Source: Pyrenula massariospora (Eukaryota > Ascomycota > Eurotiomycetes > Pyrenulales > Pyrenulaceae). Taken from it: a stretch of 64,000 nucleotides of DNA. Shown one piece after another: positions 33,762 through 45,026 of this stretch (position 1 is the stretch's first letter; every line of letters starts with the position of its first letter). The position numbers and the translations under genes are program-made. The stretch spans positions 62,001 to 126,000 of the forward strand of contig JAGFMI010000010.1 in NCBI GenBank assembly GCA_021030905.1, read 5' to 3'. The notes under the pieces are model-generated. The model saw only the letters and a list, made by a program, of their open reading frames with translations. It did not search any database and was not told the origin of the DNA.

Positions 33762-34106
33762 CTTGACGGTCCCGATGGTGAACAGGGTCCTGGACGCATC
33801 TACATCGGGAACCTGCCCTATAGTACCACCGAAGCGGAAATTCGAGAGTTGCTCAAGGACCACGATGTGTAAGTCAACTTTAATGATGATTGCTCTAGCT
33901 ATTGCTGAAAATAAGGACGCAGAATTTCTATCAGAATCCCCTGGAATCCCCGCACAGACCGTCCAGCAGGCTACGCTTTTGCGGATCTCAAAGAGGCTGA
34001 CAGCGTAAAGTGGGTAGTGTCTGAGTTCAATAAGAAGGCCAGCTTGGGGGGACGGAAGCTCACCATTGAGGAGGCAAATCCGCGCTGCGATGTGGAAGGT
34101 GCTTGA
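33762..34106 (+). CDS. RRM (RNA recognition motif) coding exons without a visible start
   Basis: Two exons, 33762-33868 and 33923-34106 (54-base intron with GTAAGT donor), give 96 residues that form a full RRM. RNP2 is RIYIGNLPYS, the helix is TTEAEIRELL, RNP1 is GYAFADL, and the end is GGRKLTIEEANPRCD. The first exon is preceded by TTTCCCTCCCACAG, a good splice acceptor. In this frame no ATG exists back to a stop at 33648, so a 5' exon must lie elsewhere, or the exons splice to LRP1 transcripts. It is therefore a separate small RRM gene with an unseen first exon, an alternative C-terminal part of LRP1, or a 5'-truncated remnant. The RRM core itself looks intact and under constraint. Confidence 0.7.
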
Positions 34107-34581
34107 GACTACAACATCGGTACAAAACACGATATTGCGGTGTCTAGAGCTTGCTTAATGGCTTGCCGCGGATCTTGATATTTTTATCTGAAAGACTCAT
34201 ATGGACCAAGAGCTGGACTGAAGAAGAGGTTTCCAAAGAGCATCGAGTATGTTTCATCTGCTTGCAGAACAATCCATAGACTAGACATTATCCGACAAGG
34301 TACGCCATCTTTCTATTTCTATCGAATAACCCATAAAAAGGTGCTTTCCGTAGTAAATCAGAGCATTCGGTCCTTTAAATGGTCCCTTCCTTTCTAGATG
34401 GCGCAGACGTAAGGATGGTAGTATGGAATGCAGTATTTAGCAAATAATCGAGTAGCGATTTTGGACTTCGCGTCAGCAAAAATAAGCTCTGATACATGAA
34501 GTTGGCCGTTAGTGTCCATATTCTTACCCGATTCTCATCATCAATCGGTCTCTTATATGGCTTTCTGATTGATCTACCCTT
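34107..34581. other. Intergenic, tail-to-tail
   Basis: About 0.47 kb between the RRM exons (+) and the calpain gene end (-). Nothing seen. Confidence 0.35.
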
Positions 34582-37500
34582 TCAGCTCTTTCCCTCTTTC
34601 TCATCCCCATCCTTTTTCTTATCTTCCTTCACCTCATCCTCAGGTACCGCTCTTACAACCTTCAACTCCACTCCTTGGTCCCGACTGTACACCCTCAAAC
34701 CAACCACACAAATCGCATTCCACGGATCGATCGGTTTCTCTTCCTCTTCTTCCTCCACCTTCGCCTCTTCCGTCTGCTTTTCCGTGCATATACAAGGTCC
34801 AACACACCCACACGGCGCTGCTACTTTCTCACTCTTGTCTTTATCCTCATGTTCATCGTTATCGGGTGCATTTTCTTCGGATTCAGACTCAGAAGACATG
34901 TCGATCTCGGAGTCGAACTCGAAGGAGCGGAAAGAGTCAATTGATTCGCTGTCATCTTCAGCAGGCGCAGGGGCCGGGGTCGAGGGACGCTGCGAATCGA
35001 GGAGGGTATTCAGTGCAGTGGCTGTTAGGGCGGCCGCGCGAGAGGTATTGACCGCAATGGTAGCTTCGGTGCTTGATGAAGCTTGAGCGCCAGCATTAGC
35101 ATTAGCCGTGGGTTGGGCTTCGGCTGTGGGGGGCGCTAGCTGGTCAGGAACAACGACGATGGAGTCCTTAGAGCCAACAGAGCTTCCTTCGGGGTTGTCT
35201 TGCTTTGCAGTATCTGATGGGCCTGTGTCGCCGCTGGGATCGGCTTCAGTTTTGGCTCCCTCGGGAGCGGCCTGTTGAGTGTCCCCCGCTGCGGCTGTCT
35301 GCTTCGCCTCTCGTCTGGCTTGCGCTCGTTCCGCCTTCTTCTTGGCTCGCTTTTCACGGGCGGCAAGCTTTTTCTCTTTTGCCCAGACTTTTCTCATTTG
35401 CTTTTCGGTCTGCTCTCTCTGCTTCGCTCTCTCCTCTTTCTTTTTCTTCGCTTCCCTCGCCTCCCGCTGCTGCTTCTCTTCCTTTGTCTCAACGATCCGC
35501 CCCTTAGCGTGGGCTTGATCATACAACATTCCTATCTGTACGAGCTTCTCCCGCTTCTCTTCCGCAAGACGCTTGATAACGTCGTCGGGCACTTCGGCAT
35601 CCTTGTTTCTCAAGGCCGTGACTTTGACGAGGACATCATAAGTGCCAGCCTCGAGGGTAACGTCCGTGCTTGCAGACCGCTCATCCCAGACGCCATGCGT
35701 TCGAACGATATACTCGCCGTCACCGTCTCCCTGCTTTTGGAGCATGAATTGCAGACAGAAGCTGTATTGTCCTTCTAGGCCGCGGAAGTAGCGGGTGTCC
35801 AGCTGGCTTAAGACGACAACAACAGGTGCCTCTGGAGAGGTCACTGTGATCGTGAATTTGGTACTGTGATAGTCGATGGCAGACCTGGTAATGTTAGTCT
35901 AGACTACGAGGTGACAGTATAGCTGCTTACCAGGGAACATCGAGAGATGTCCACTCTTGCTTGATTGACCAAGAAGAATCAAATAGACGTGTTCGGTCGA
36001 GAGAAGAGTATTTTTGCAAGAAATCTTTGTACGAGATCCAGAAAACACCGTCGTTGCCAAACTTGTGGTTCAGCTTGGCCATCCTGTTTTCCGAGGACAG
36101 TCAGCGTAGGTACACAAGTTATGTTCCAATAGCGTGACCATCCAAGGCTGGGTATCAGAAGTCTTAGAATATCCTATTCTTAGTACTGACACACGTCCGG
36201 CTAAATAATTGGATCGGTCATAGCTTCTGATACCCAGCTCCTATCGTGTCTCTGCGGCACAAGAAGTCCGGGAAACTCACCATTCTGACGTCCATTCCGC
36301 CGACCCATCACTCCAGGCGCCAGTCCATTCTGACTCGCCCCAAGGGTTTCGCACTTTGAGGAGTCTCTTCCCGTCAATCTCTTTGGCGTCCATGACTGAG
36401 TACGCATGATGTAACACAATGCCCTTGACGTCGAACATGTCCGGTCGAAATGGCTCAAGCCAGTCGGACATGGCCCCAGTCGACGCGCTAAAAAGGAACT
36501 CTTTATTGACATGAAGCAGTTCATCGGTCCAAAATTGGTCTCTGTCAAGGATATCTGCAGTGGTAACTTCGCTCGTAACCCCTCCTGTGAAGTCTTCGAT
36601 CGCCTCCCTGCGAGGTGTTAGTTGGATTCATAGCTTTCACGTGTCTAGATGTAAGTACCCGGTATATCCACCATCAATGGCGTTGAAATCACCATGTGCT
36701 TTGGCGTATGCTTTCTCGAGCAGAGGAAGCCAAGTTTCGTTCTCGTCACTGCAAGCCGCGAAATGCAATGCTCCAGACCCTGTCAGGTATGCCTTTCGAT
36801 ATTCCTCTTCACTGTTCACACGCCTAACCTGATCCCAGAATATCTTCTCGTCACAGGCTTCGGTATATTCTGGAGATGCCAAGTACAGCTTGTCGTCGAT
36901 GATAGTCGGAAACCATTCACCGTCTATAGCTCGTTAGCGCAATGGCATTCCAAAGGCTCCTTGAGAAATTGCTCATTCTCGACCTATCAATGGAAACTCA
37001 TACTGCATCACTTACCTCGATGGAAGACAAAACCGTAAACCCCAACTTTCTCATCCCTCGCTACACAGACTTTCTCTATTAGCTCCTGCTTACTACCAAG
37101 ACTTGCCACTGCAGCCATGACCCAGCAATCGCCATCCCTCCCTTGCCTTACGTCCGTCCCCGATGCGCCATCGACAAAGAATTGTGGCTTCTCGAAGATT
37201 TCCTGCCGCCGAAAAATTCAATTAGCGGTCTGGCGAACAAGATACTGGAAGAGGTCAGATCTCACGGAAACCCGTTTCACTCCCCTTGGTCCACGATACT
37301 CGCTTTCCTGGCAGAGCCCGTTGAGACAATTTCGCATTCCTGTCTTGAGGTCTAGCTCAATATCCCAATGAGTGTCTCGGTACTTCGAGTTGATCCGACG
37401 GCATTCCTTGACGATCCTTGCAACGGTTTTGGCACACTCATCCTTCGCCTGTTCATAGGTCCTGAATGTCGTTTGGGCTAGTGAGTCCGCAGGGGCTTTC

Positions 37501-37700
37501 GCCGTTTTGGTTCTGGCATTTGGATCTTTGGGGAGAACTGCGAGAACTTTTCCGGGATATTTGGTCGTGAAGTTATCCCAGAATTTGTCCACAGTCGTCT
37601 GAGGTGGCTCGGTTTTTGGCTTCTTGGGAGGGTCTTGGGGGGCTGTTGAGTCCGTAGGAGGGGTGTCAGGGGAGGCGGCTTGGTCGTCAGGGTTGTCCAT
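34582..37700 (-). CDS. Calpain-type cysteine protease (family C2) with charged coiled-coil tail, 889 aa
   Basis: Exons are 37700-37266, 37202-37016, 36923-36659, 36607-36281, 36083-35931 and 35884-34582, together 890 codons. A disordered Pro-rich N-terminus (residues 1-45) is followed by the calpain core. The catalytic Cys is in QGRDGDCW at about residue 171; His is in GIVLHHAYSV and Asn in VRNPWGESEW, so the triad is complete. The calpain C2-like beta domain follows from about residue 430 (NDGVFWISYKDF through TLEAGTYDVLVKV). From about 560 there is a long Lys/Glu/Arg coiled coil, then an acidic Ser-rich tail with a small Cys cluster (CGCVGPCICTE) near residue 845. No PalB-type MIT domain is seen, so this is not the pH-signalling calpain. 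Calpains make limited, Ca2+-linked cuts in the cytosol. The partner and the tail's role are unknown. Confidence 0.9.
36147..36238. repeat. 15-bp perfect inverted repeat inside calpain intron 4
   Basis: GCTGGGTATCAGAAG at 36147-36161 is repeated in reverse complement at 36224-36238, 62 bases apart. Both lie inside the 198-base intron 36280-36084, which is about three times the usual intron length here. A stem in the pre-mRNA or the footprint of a small inserted repeat would both fit. Confidence 0.7.
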
Positions 37701-40483
37701 GGCTACGAATGCGAAATGGCAAATAAAGACTTACTCGAGAGCAGAAATGAACTTGCGTTAAGAATTGAGTGAAAAAATCAGCCGCATTTTATTTTAATGG
37801 TTGTCGGCTTGACTTCCTACCGTCTTATTATGCATGGCGTGGGGCTGAAAAAGACCTTCCTCGAGCTGTGATGCAGGTGCGGCAGTGGCTGGGAAGAACG
37901 CATACCCATGCCAATTAAATACTGAGGAGCCGCATACAGTTCAGTACACATTGGGAAGGCGTAGATGTGTCGACAAAACCCGCCATAGCCTCTGAAAAGA
38001 AATATTAGGATTGTAAGATTGCCGGCGATCTTACCGCAACCGTAAGACTGTTCTTAAGACAATCTGGAGGTCGTCGAAGCCTAGCTGTGCAATGGCAAGG
38101 CAATCTCTGATCACCGATTCCTTGAAGCCCCAAAATTGGTTACCTTCGTCAAGATTGGTGGTTTCAGAGCGTTTACTGGAAAAGGAAGTCTGTGAACAGA
38201 TTTTGAGTGGGAGCTTCCCCTCGGGCTACCAGGGCTGTTTGCGAAGTTAGCTCAACCGCGGCAGGATCCAGTAATCCGGGCGGGACGGACCTGGCTGACC
38301 ATCAACAAGCTTGGCTCGGCAATCCTTGTCGTCGTCGAACAGAAGAGCCTCGCATATACGACAGCCTCAGCTGCAGTATAGGTCGAAATTCTTGTCTGCA
38401 ATAGACCTGTCGAATGCACGTCAAAGTCCCCGAAATTCTCGGCTTTTAAAGCCAAGTCTAGGCTAAGAAACAGTCGACCTATACTAGACAAAAATGCCGA
38501 TTGGAGTGAATTCTAGCCCTGTAGAAAAAGCAAACCGTGTTTAACGCGCTTACCCGTTCCATACCGACAGAGAACCTCCTTAAATTTACATGGCGTAAAC
38601 AAAAAGCAACTACAAATGCCTCGTTGACCTTGCCACCAGATCCCGCGCACGAGTCTGGTATCCCGATCGGTTGGCTGTGGCCAAGTTGTAAGCGGTCCGC
38701 TCAAGGCTTTTTCGAAGTAGAATCTAGCTCTTCGTGTTTGGGAACTGCTAGATGAGACAGCTGGTTATCCACGATGCAGGCGGAACCAAGCCGCCGAAGA
38801 TTACACATCGCCTCCTCGACATTTGACGGTCGGTGGTTCAAGCAAAGATGGCTCCGAGCTTGTTGGCGGTGTCACAAATCGAGATGCTTAAGTTCATTCT
38901 TAACCTTTTCCACGAAGCTTTCATAGTCCACTCCCAGAATCCAAGTAGGAAATTATGACTTACCTCTAGAATATCAGAGCTATGTGGAGCGGAACGTCTC
39001 TATAGACCTGTATGAGCATCGAACGAGAAATATGCCGCTTCTTGAAGTACTGCGATCCCTTAATGCGGCCGTTGAGGGCTCGTCAGATGCGGCGGACAAA
39101 GTGCGTGTCAGCCGGCAAAGAATTGGTAGTCCAGCTTAAGTTAGTTGGCTGTAAGTAGACTCAGGCGTAGAGAGGAAGCTTTAGTTGTAAGCTGTGTGCT
39201 GTTGGAATTTACTCCGGGACTAGATCCTAGATTCCAGTCAGAGAGACAGCTCTTGTGTCGTTATCGCTATCAAGAATTTCAAAGAATCTCTTTCTAGCAT
39301 CTTTAAAATCTTTGGAGGTGCTCCGCCAGGTCAAAGATCATGATCTTGTATTGTAGCCGTCCCCTGATCCCGGTAAAGGCAGTGTCCAGCGCGTACGCGA
39401 GGAGCACAAGGTGATTGCTGGACATCCTCTGATGGGAAATCTGTCGACAAGACTAAGATTTCAGATAGCAATCGAAATATCGAAAGATTAGATAAAGAGC
39501 TAAGCAAAGAAGTATAAGCAATAATGTGTCTCATTGAGATGAAAACAGAATTTTGAACGGTATGAACATCGGCTGTGTCTCTGAAAATCATACGGAGTTA
39601 ATAGAGTAGTGTCAACCTCGAATCCCAGGAAGCTTTGCTTTTGATCGCATTCTAAGAAGAGAATCCCTAGGAAGGGAATTCGGCGGAGGGGCCTCCTTTA
39701 CGTGACTCTATTGCATTTCATCCAACGCAGAGGGGTTCATTGCAAGATTGTAGGCAAAGTAATCTTTCCTTCACATGGCATTGCGAGGGTTCGGATTACT
39801 CATCGACGCCAATGGGTCGCGTCAAAGCTTTTATGATGAGAAACTCTTTGTCAGAACCACAGAGGTAAGAATCAGGCGTCTCGCATCTGCGGAACTTGAC
39901 TGGCGAAGAAAATTCTCACCCGGAAGCTTGGATCACGAAGGCTTTTTCCTAGATGGGTTAGCGGCTTTCTTCCGTGTTGACTTCCTCAACGAGCTTCCGT
40001 CTTGCTCTTAATGATCGGCAACAAGGCCTCTCCCTGACTGATCATCCCTGAATTTATGGCTACAACTTTTATGCCTGAATGCTAAAAGCTCGAAAGCTCT
40101 GTGATGCGCTCTCGCTGAGGAGGGGATATTCAAAACTCATATAAAGCGTCCTGTCGGCGCCGCAACATCGCCGAAAAGGCGATTATTTTGTTGAGCTACC
40201 GTCGCATTTTCTGAGAGCATCTGCTTACCTATCCTTATTTTGCGTTTCCACCTTTGTGCATGTCAATCTGACGAGCTCGTATTCTTCTATACGATGCTCT
40301 TGCCATGTGATGTCTCTGTGCAATGCGTTGAAGATTTTCAAATTGCCTCTTCGTTTCCATGCTTTATAAGAATCCAATGCCCCTCTGCTATTCATTTTTC
40401 AGCATTGTATTCCTCAAGATTCAAGATTACAGCCTAATCTAAGCCTTCTGATTCAAGTCACCCATATTGAAACATCATCCGCA
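37701..40483. other. Long intergenic region, head-to-head
   Basis: 2.8 kb between the calpain start (-) and the small secreted protein start (+). I find only short, unrelated open frames. The size suggests that something degenerate or a non-coding RNA could be hidden, but nothing in the sequence lets me name it. Confidence 0.4.
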
Positions 40484-41030
40484 ATGCATTGCTCTACATT
40501 AATCCCTCTGACGGCCCTCTGGGCCTCGGCTTCAGCAGCCGTGAACTTCGTCCTGAATCCTCTTACCGCCACTGATGTCCGCGTCCCCTCCGAAAGCCAC
40601 AGCATCGACTTCACTGTTACAAATACCAACCCTTTTTCCGAACTCGGTGGCGGCGCCTCGGATACCTGCCACCTCTCCTGGTAACTTTTCCTATTTCCCC
40701 TTCCCTAATAGCATTCCAGACTCACAGACCTCTCAGGACAACCAGTTCGACAATCCCAACCTGCTATACCCGTTGCTCCTCTGGCAATTCTACACACGTA
40801 TCACTCCCGGCACAACCTACAACTACGCGGGCGACTTCTACCTGGATGTGGCGCAGGAGTATGTGTATGAGCTTGTGAACGAGAACAACGTTACGGTGCA
40901 TGTGACAGATGGGAGCTCGGGTCTGGGTTGCTCGCGGGGAGGACAGACGACAATTTGTACCGTGCAGGATGGCGAGGGCTATAATGTTACGACGCAGCAG
41001 TATGGTGGGGCGAGTCCAGTTGCTTGCTAA
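40484..41030 (+). CDS. Small secreted protein, about 171 aa, with an apparent 31-base intron
   Basis: Two frames must be joined: 40484-40680 and 40712-41030. The break is GTAACT...CTAATAG, only 31 bases, with correct GT/AG ends and a CTAAT just before the acceptor. The first part begins with a clear signal peptide (MHCSTLIPLTALWASASAAV). The second has LLYPLLLWQFYTRITPGTTYNYAGDFYL and several Cys (LGCS, TTICT, PVAC), and ends in CysTAA. The mature protein is about 150 residues with five Cys, Asn-x-Thr sites and no known catalytic motif. Small secreted Cys proteins of fungi often act at the cell surface or on hosts, but no function is claimed. A one-frame sequencing or natural frameshift would be the other explanation for the break. 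Confidence 0.72.
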
Positions 41031-41231
41031 GGGACTGGCAGAGCCGGGAGAAAAGGGAAGGGAGAGGGAGTAACAGGAGCGTTGACTCTCCCCCCTCTGG
41101 AAAGGTAAGAGCTGGTTACTGGGTATTGGATATCTTGTATTCTTCTCTTGAACGGTTTTGATAGAAGATTCATTTTGCTATACTTTGGTGATCAGTACTC
41201 CATCTCAACCTCCGACGCTTCTCTAAACCTC

Positions 41232-42542
41232 TCACCGCAGCACCACTTTTCCTCCTTGTTCACCAATCTCCACTGTCCGCCTCTCATCTAAACTTCTCCT
41301 CCCCGCCTCCAAAATTGCCGCCGTTCCCACCGTATTCGCTAGTGTCGGTAGCCCCCTCCTATCCAACTCCTCCAGCGTTACCTTGCCCTCCTTCAACTCC
41401 GTCACTGCATCCACAAACTTCTCAAAGCTGATGTATCCGTACCCGGTCTGGCCGTTGAAGTTTCCCTGCTCGTCAGGTGCATATTTCATGTAGAACGGGT
41501 TGTACCACATGAGCTGGCCGGCGGAGTCGTCGGCGACGTCGTAGCCCCGTTTGGCTTGGTTGACGCGGATTTCGCCTGCCGAACCCATGTCTTGAAAAGT
41601 TAGCCTTAACGCTGTCTAATCGCCGAAGAAACAGAGGAGAGGCTCACAGTGGAAATACTGATTGCTGTGCACGCCTGCTTTCTGCGGCGCAGTCCAGCTC
41701 GCCGTGTAGACCCCGGTCGCAATCTTCCCCGAATCACCTTTCTGCCAGTCCACCATCAACGTGATCGTGTCCTCCGTCCCCGGCTGACATCCAAGTCCCT
41801 CGGCGATGCCCTTACTCCCGCTCGCTGTTACCCGGACCGGCCGATATCCCTGCGGCGAGACCATGCTGTCGCAGATATCCACGTGGTGCGAGTTTAGGTA
41901 GTAACTGATATCTGACTCCTTCCCAGCCCACGCCTTGAAGGTCTCTAGCTGTGACTTTGGTTGCGACATGTAGCTATAGAAGTAGTTGAAGTCTCCCAAG
42001 GCGCCGGTACTAGCTCGATGTCGGGCGTCCGAGTACGCTGGGTCGAAGCGCTTGTGGTGCTCAACGAAGACAAAGACCCCGTGCTTGCGACTTGCTTCGA
42101 GGAGCTCGAGATGGTGTGATAGGAGCTTCGTTGCCGGTTTCGTGATCAGGACATGATGTCCACGCTCAATCGCATAGAGAGCAACAGGGTAATGTGTTGG
42201 GTCCGGCGTGAAGATGGTGATTGCGCTTCCTTTGGGAAGGGCATCAATCGCAGCTTTGTAGGCATTTGGGTCTGTCTTATCATCTGCGGGAAAGGAAGTA
42301 AAACCCGTGTCAAGGCCGTTGTATACTTGTGTAACATTTTTGTGAAGGTGGGCGCGGATAGCAGGAAATTTCCTCCCAGAGACGCCGACCATCGAAAGAT
42401 CACCAACTTTACCGCGTCGGCGGAGGTCAAAGAGGGTCAGACCGACGACGCCGACCTTTTTGTCGCTACCCGATGCTCTACCATCAACAAAGCCAGTGGT
42501 GTACTCGCCGGTGCCGACCATCAGGACGTTAAGGGGAGCCAT
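41232..42542 (-). CDS. Gfo/Idh/MocA-family NAD(P)-dependent oxidoreductase, 417 aa
   Basis: Exons 42542-41648 and 41590-41232, 418 codons. The N-terminal Rossmann fold starts VLMVGTGEYTTGFV; the catalytic Lys-Pro motif is in VLITKPATKLL (the family's EKP position); a second conserved block is FVEHHKRFDPAYSDAR. The C-terminal half is the alpha/beta substrate domain, with HHVDICDSM carrying the family's active-site His/Asp type residues. Family enzymes oxidise or reduce sugars, inositols and related polyols. The gene faces a DHDPS-family aldolase across a 1.5-kb region, and both kinds of enzyme are used in breakdown of sugar acids. A joint catabolic role is therefore plausible but unproven. A MITE lies about 120 bases upstream of its start and could affect its promoter. 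Confidence 0.88.
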
Positions 42543-44036
42543 GTTGGAATGCTGGGATTAGAAATTTTTACGGAAAGGTTTGGACAGTGTGGAACAAATG
42601 AAAGGAGCACAAGAGACGAAAAGTACGGTCAGTCTATGAGGGTTCATCAACAAAATGAAATAGTATCCCTTACTAGTCGGTAATGGGCCAAGTTTCCGCA
42701 GTCCCTATACTTCCGAGCATCTGCGGGGTAGCGGAGGCCTAAAACTATAGAGGTGATAAGCCTATTATTGGGGCGATAAGCTTATTCTTTAGGGACAATA
42801 AGTCTATCGCCAGGGGGAACACGGATAAGTTGCCTAAAGCTGCGGAAACTTGGCCCGTTACCGACTAGTAAGGGATACTCGTGAGCTTTAATCACGTGAT
42901 TGGTAAGAGGCTTACTGACCCACCTTCTTGCCACACTAACTTATGCATTTCTGAATACGGAAGTTCGGTCATGCACTAAGTACACAGAGAAAAAGTCTAC
43001 TGAAGCATTCCATTAGACGGAACAAATGCCCCGCAAGTTCTCCGCTAAGAAGCATTGGCGTCTTGGTACTTACTGACTGAGGAGCAAAGGGTCGAGGGTT
43101 AGTTTTTCGCATCACAAGGAGGCCTTTGCAGTACAGTGATGGCTTGCTGCTAGGAAGTCGTTGAGAAAGTCAGCTTTCAATTTCTTGTAGTACTGTCAAT
43201 AGCGTGGTTTCATCTGTGCTGATAGGAAGGGAGAGAAGTGGAAAACCCCTCCTCCCCTCATGCCCTATCTCTGAGCCCTAACTGCCTCTTTTGGCTTTTG
43301 CGGGCCGACGGCAACACCAGTCGATCGTCTCCCGCAGCTTGTGAGCCAAACCCCACGACTTTTCATCTTCTCCATTGGTGGAGAAACATTTCTTCCGCTC
43401 ATTGACTTCTACCGAGAAGTCAGGCTAAAAGAACCGTTCCCAGCTTAGAGCCGCTCTAGGTTCTGGCCATCCCAAAACCTTGCCGTTGGTACCTGCGCGA
43501 ACATCACTAAATGCATCATCCCACACTTTCTTGAAGCACGATCACCTACTAAGAGCGGTAGACTCTTTGTCACAGAGAACTAATGTGTGGGGCTTGTTGC
43601 CATCCCATGGAGAAGACAAACATCCCACTGGCCTCAACCGCCACCTGGCGAGCCACCCGGAGAAACACTCTGACGAGCTTACCGATATATCCCACGTCAA
43701 TATGAGCTCTAAAAGTTGCAAGTCGCAGCGACGGCGGAGAGGCGGGTAGCTCAACGGCTGAAAAGACCTCGCATACAGCCATATATCATGCTGCACGCGT
43801 TGTAGGAGCAGTTGATATTTCTTTGAGTGGTTTTCCTTTGCTGCTGCAGGCCGGTCCTTTCCGCTTCGTTCTCCTCTTTCCTTGCCTGTCTTCTTTCTCG
43901 ATTTGCCTGTCTTTCATAGATTTTGGATTTGGTCTGATAAACTCTTAGACCTCTGTGCTTACCCTTATAGTTCCTTTTACCCCATCTCGTACTATCCTAC
44001 GACCTCCAGACTCTTTCTCTCCAACGTACATCCACA
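42543..44036. promoter_or_regulatory. Divergent promoter region of the oxidoreductase-aldolase pair
   Basis: 1.5 kb between two start codons pointing apart. It contains one MITE (separate entry) close to the oxidoreductase and pyrimidine-rich sequence (TTCTTTCTC, CTTTCTCTCC) just upstream of the aldolase ATG. Confidence 0.45.
42662..42879. mobile_element. 218-bp MITE with 40-bp terminal inverted repeats
   Basis: The first 40 bases (42662-42701, beginning AGTATCCCTTACTAGTCGG) are the reverse complement of the last 40 (42840-42879) with one mismatch. The inner 138 bases have no open frame and contain three related GATAAG/ATAAG motifs (42766-42813 region). Size, near-perfect TIRs and lack of coding fit a non-autonomous DNA transposon. 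One mismatch in 40 between the arms suggests a fairly recent insertion. I see no clear target-site duplication, so the superfamily stays open; the terminal bases alone do not settle it. Confidence 0.85.
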
Positions 44037-45026
44037 ATGGGGTCCCTTACAACCACGAAATCCCGCAATCCCCTCCGCGACGGCATATACTCTCCAACAA
44101 TGACCTTTTTTGACCCTGCCACCGAAGACCTTGACCTCCCTACTATCCGCCGGCATGCCGTCCGCCTTGCCCGCGCTGGCCTCGCCGGCCTCGTGACCAT
44201 GGGCTCCAACGGCGAAGCCGTGCACCTGAACAGACAAGAACGTAACTCTGTCACCTCCGCGACCCGCTCCGCCCTCGACGAAGCCGGTTTTCACGACCTC
44301 CCCGTCATCGTCGGCGCTTCCGCGCAATCCATCCGCGAGACCGTCGAGCTGTGCAAAGAATCCGAGGCCGCAGGCGGCGAATACGTCCTCCTCGTCCCAC
44401 CCTCATACTACCGCTACGCCATGGACGAAGAGGCGCTGTACACATACTTCACCGGCGTGGCCGACGCCTCCCCGCTGCCCCTCATCCTGTACAACTACCC
44501 GGGTGCCGTCGCTGGCATAGACATGGACTCGGACTTTATCATCAAACTCTCGCAGCACCCCAACATCGTCGGCACAAAATTCACGTGCGGAAACACGGGG
44601 AAATTGACGCGTGTGGCTCGCGCCGTGGACGCGGTGCGCCCCGGGCATGCGGGGAGTGGATACATGGCCTTTGGTGGGATGGCGGACTTCACGGCCCAGA
44701 CGCTCGCCAGCGGCGGGAGCGGGATTATTGCCGGCGGCGCGAACGTCATTCCCAAAGCGATCGTGAGGGTCTGGGACCTGTGGTCGGAGGGCAAGTGGAA
44801 GGAGGCGATGGAGTTGCAGAAGGTGGTTAGCGCCGGGGACTGGGTGCTGACCAAGGGGGCGATCCCGGGAACGAAGAGCGCAATCCAGAGTTTCTACGGG
44901 TATGGAGGGTATCCGAGACGGCCGTTGAAGCGGCTTGGCGATGAGAAGGCGAAGGAGATTGAGAAGGGGATTAGAGAGGTCATGGAGGTCGAGAAGTCAC
45001 TTCCAGATAAGTTTCCGAAGAAGTAG
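44037..45026 (+). CDS. Dihydrodipicolinate-synthase-family aldolase (2-keto-3-deoxy sugar acid / 4-hydroxy-2-oxoglutarate type), 329 aa
   Basis: Single exon, good ATG context (ACAATGG). The (beta/alpha)8 aldolase signatures are all there: TMGSNGEAVHL (the GTTGE-type motif), Tyr152 in LYNYPG, and the Schiff-base Lys181 in IVGTKFTCGN; then GGSGIIAGGANVIP. Fungi lack the diaminopimelate route to lysine, so family members here cleave 2-oxo acids to pyruvate plus an aldehyde. Known fungal cases act on L-2-keto-3-deoxy-galactonate (galacturonate path), L-2-keto-3-deoxyrhamnonate or 4-hydroxy-2-oxoglutarate. Which one cannot be decided. Divergent from a Gfo/Idh/MocA oxidoreductase. Confidence 0.9.
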   Translation: MGSLTTTKSRNPLRDGIYSPTMTFFDPATEDLDLPTIRRHAVRLARAGLAGLVTMGSNGEAVHLNRQERNSVTSATRSALDEAGFHDLPVIVGASAQSIRETVELCKESEAAGGEYVLLVPPSYYRYAMDEEALYTYFTGVADASPLPLILYNYPGAVAGIDMDSDFIIKLSQHPNIVGTKFTCGNTGKLTRVARAVDAVRPGHAGSGYMAFGGMADFTAQTLASGGSGIIAGGANVIPKAIVRVWDLWSEGKWKEAMELQKVVSAGDWVLTKGAIPGTKSAIQSFYGYGGYPRRPLKRLGDEKAKEIEKGIREVMEVEKSLPDKFPKK

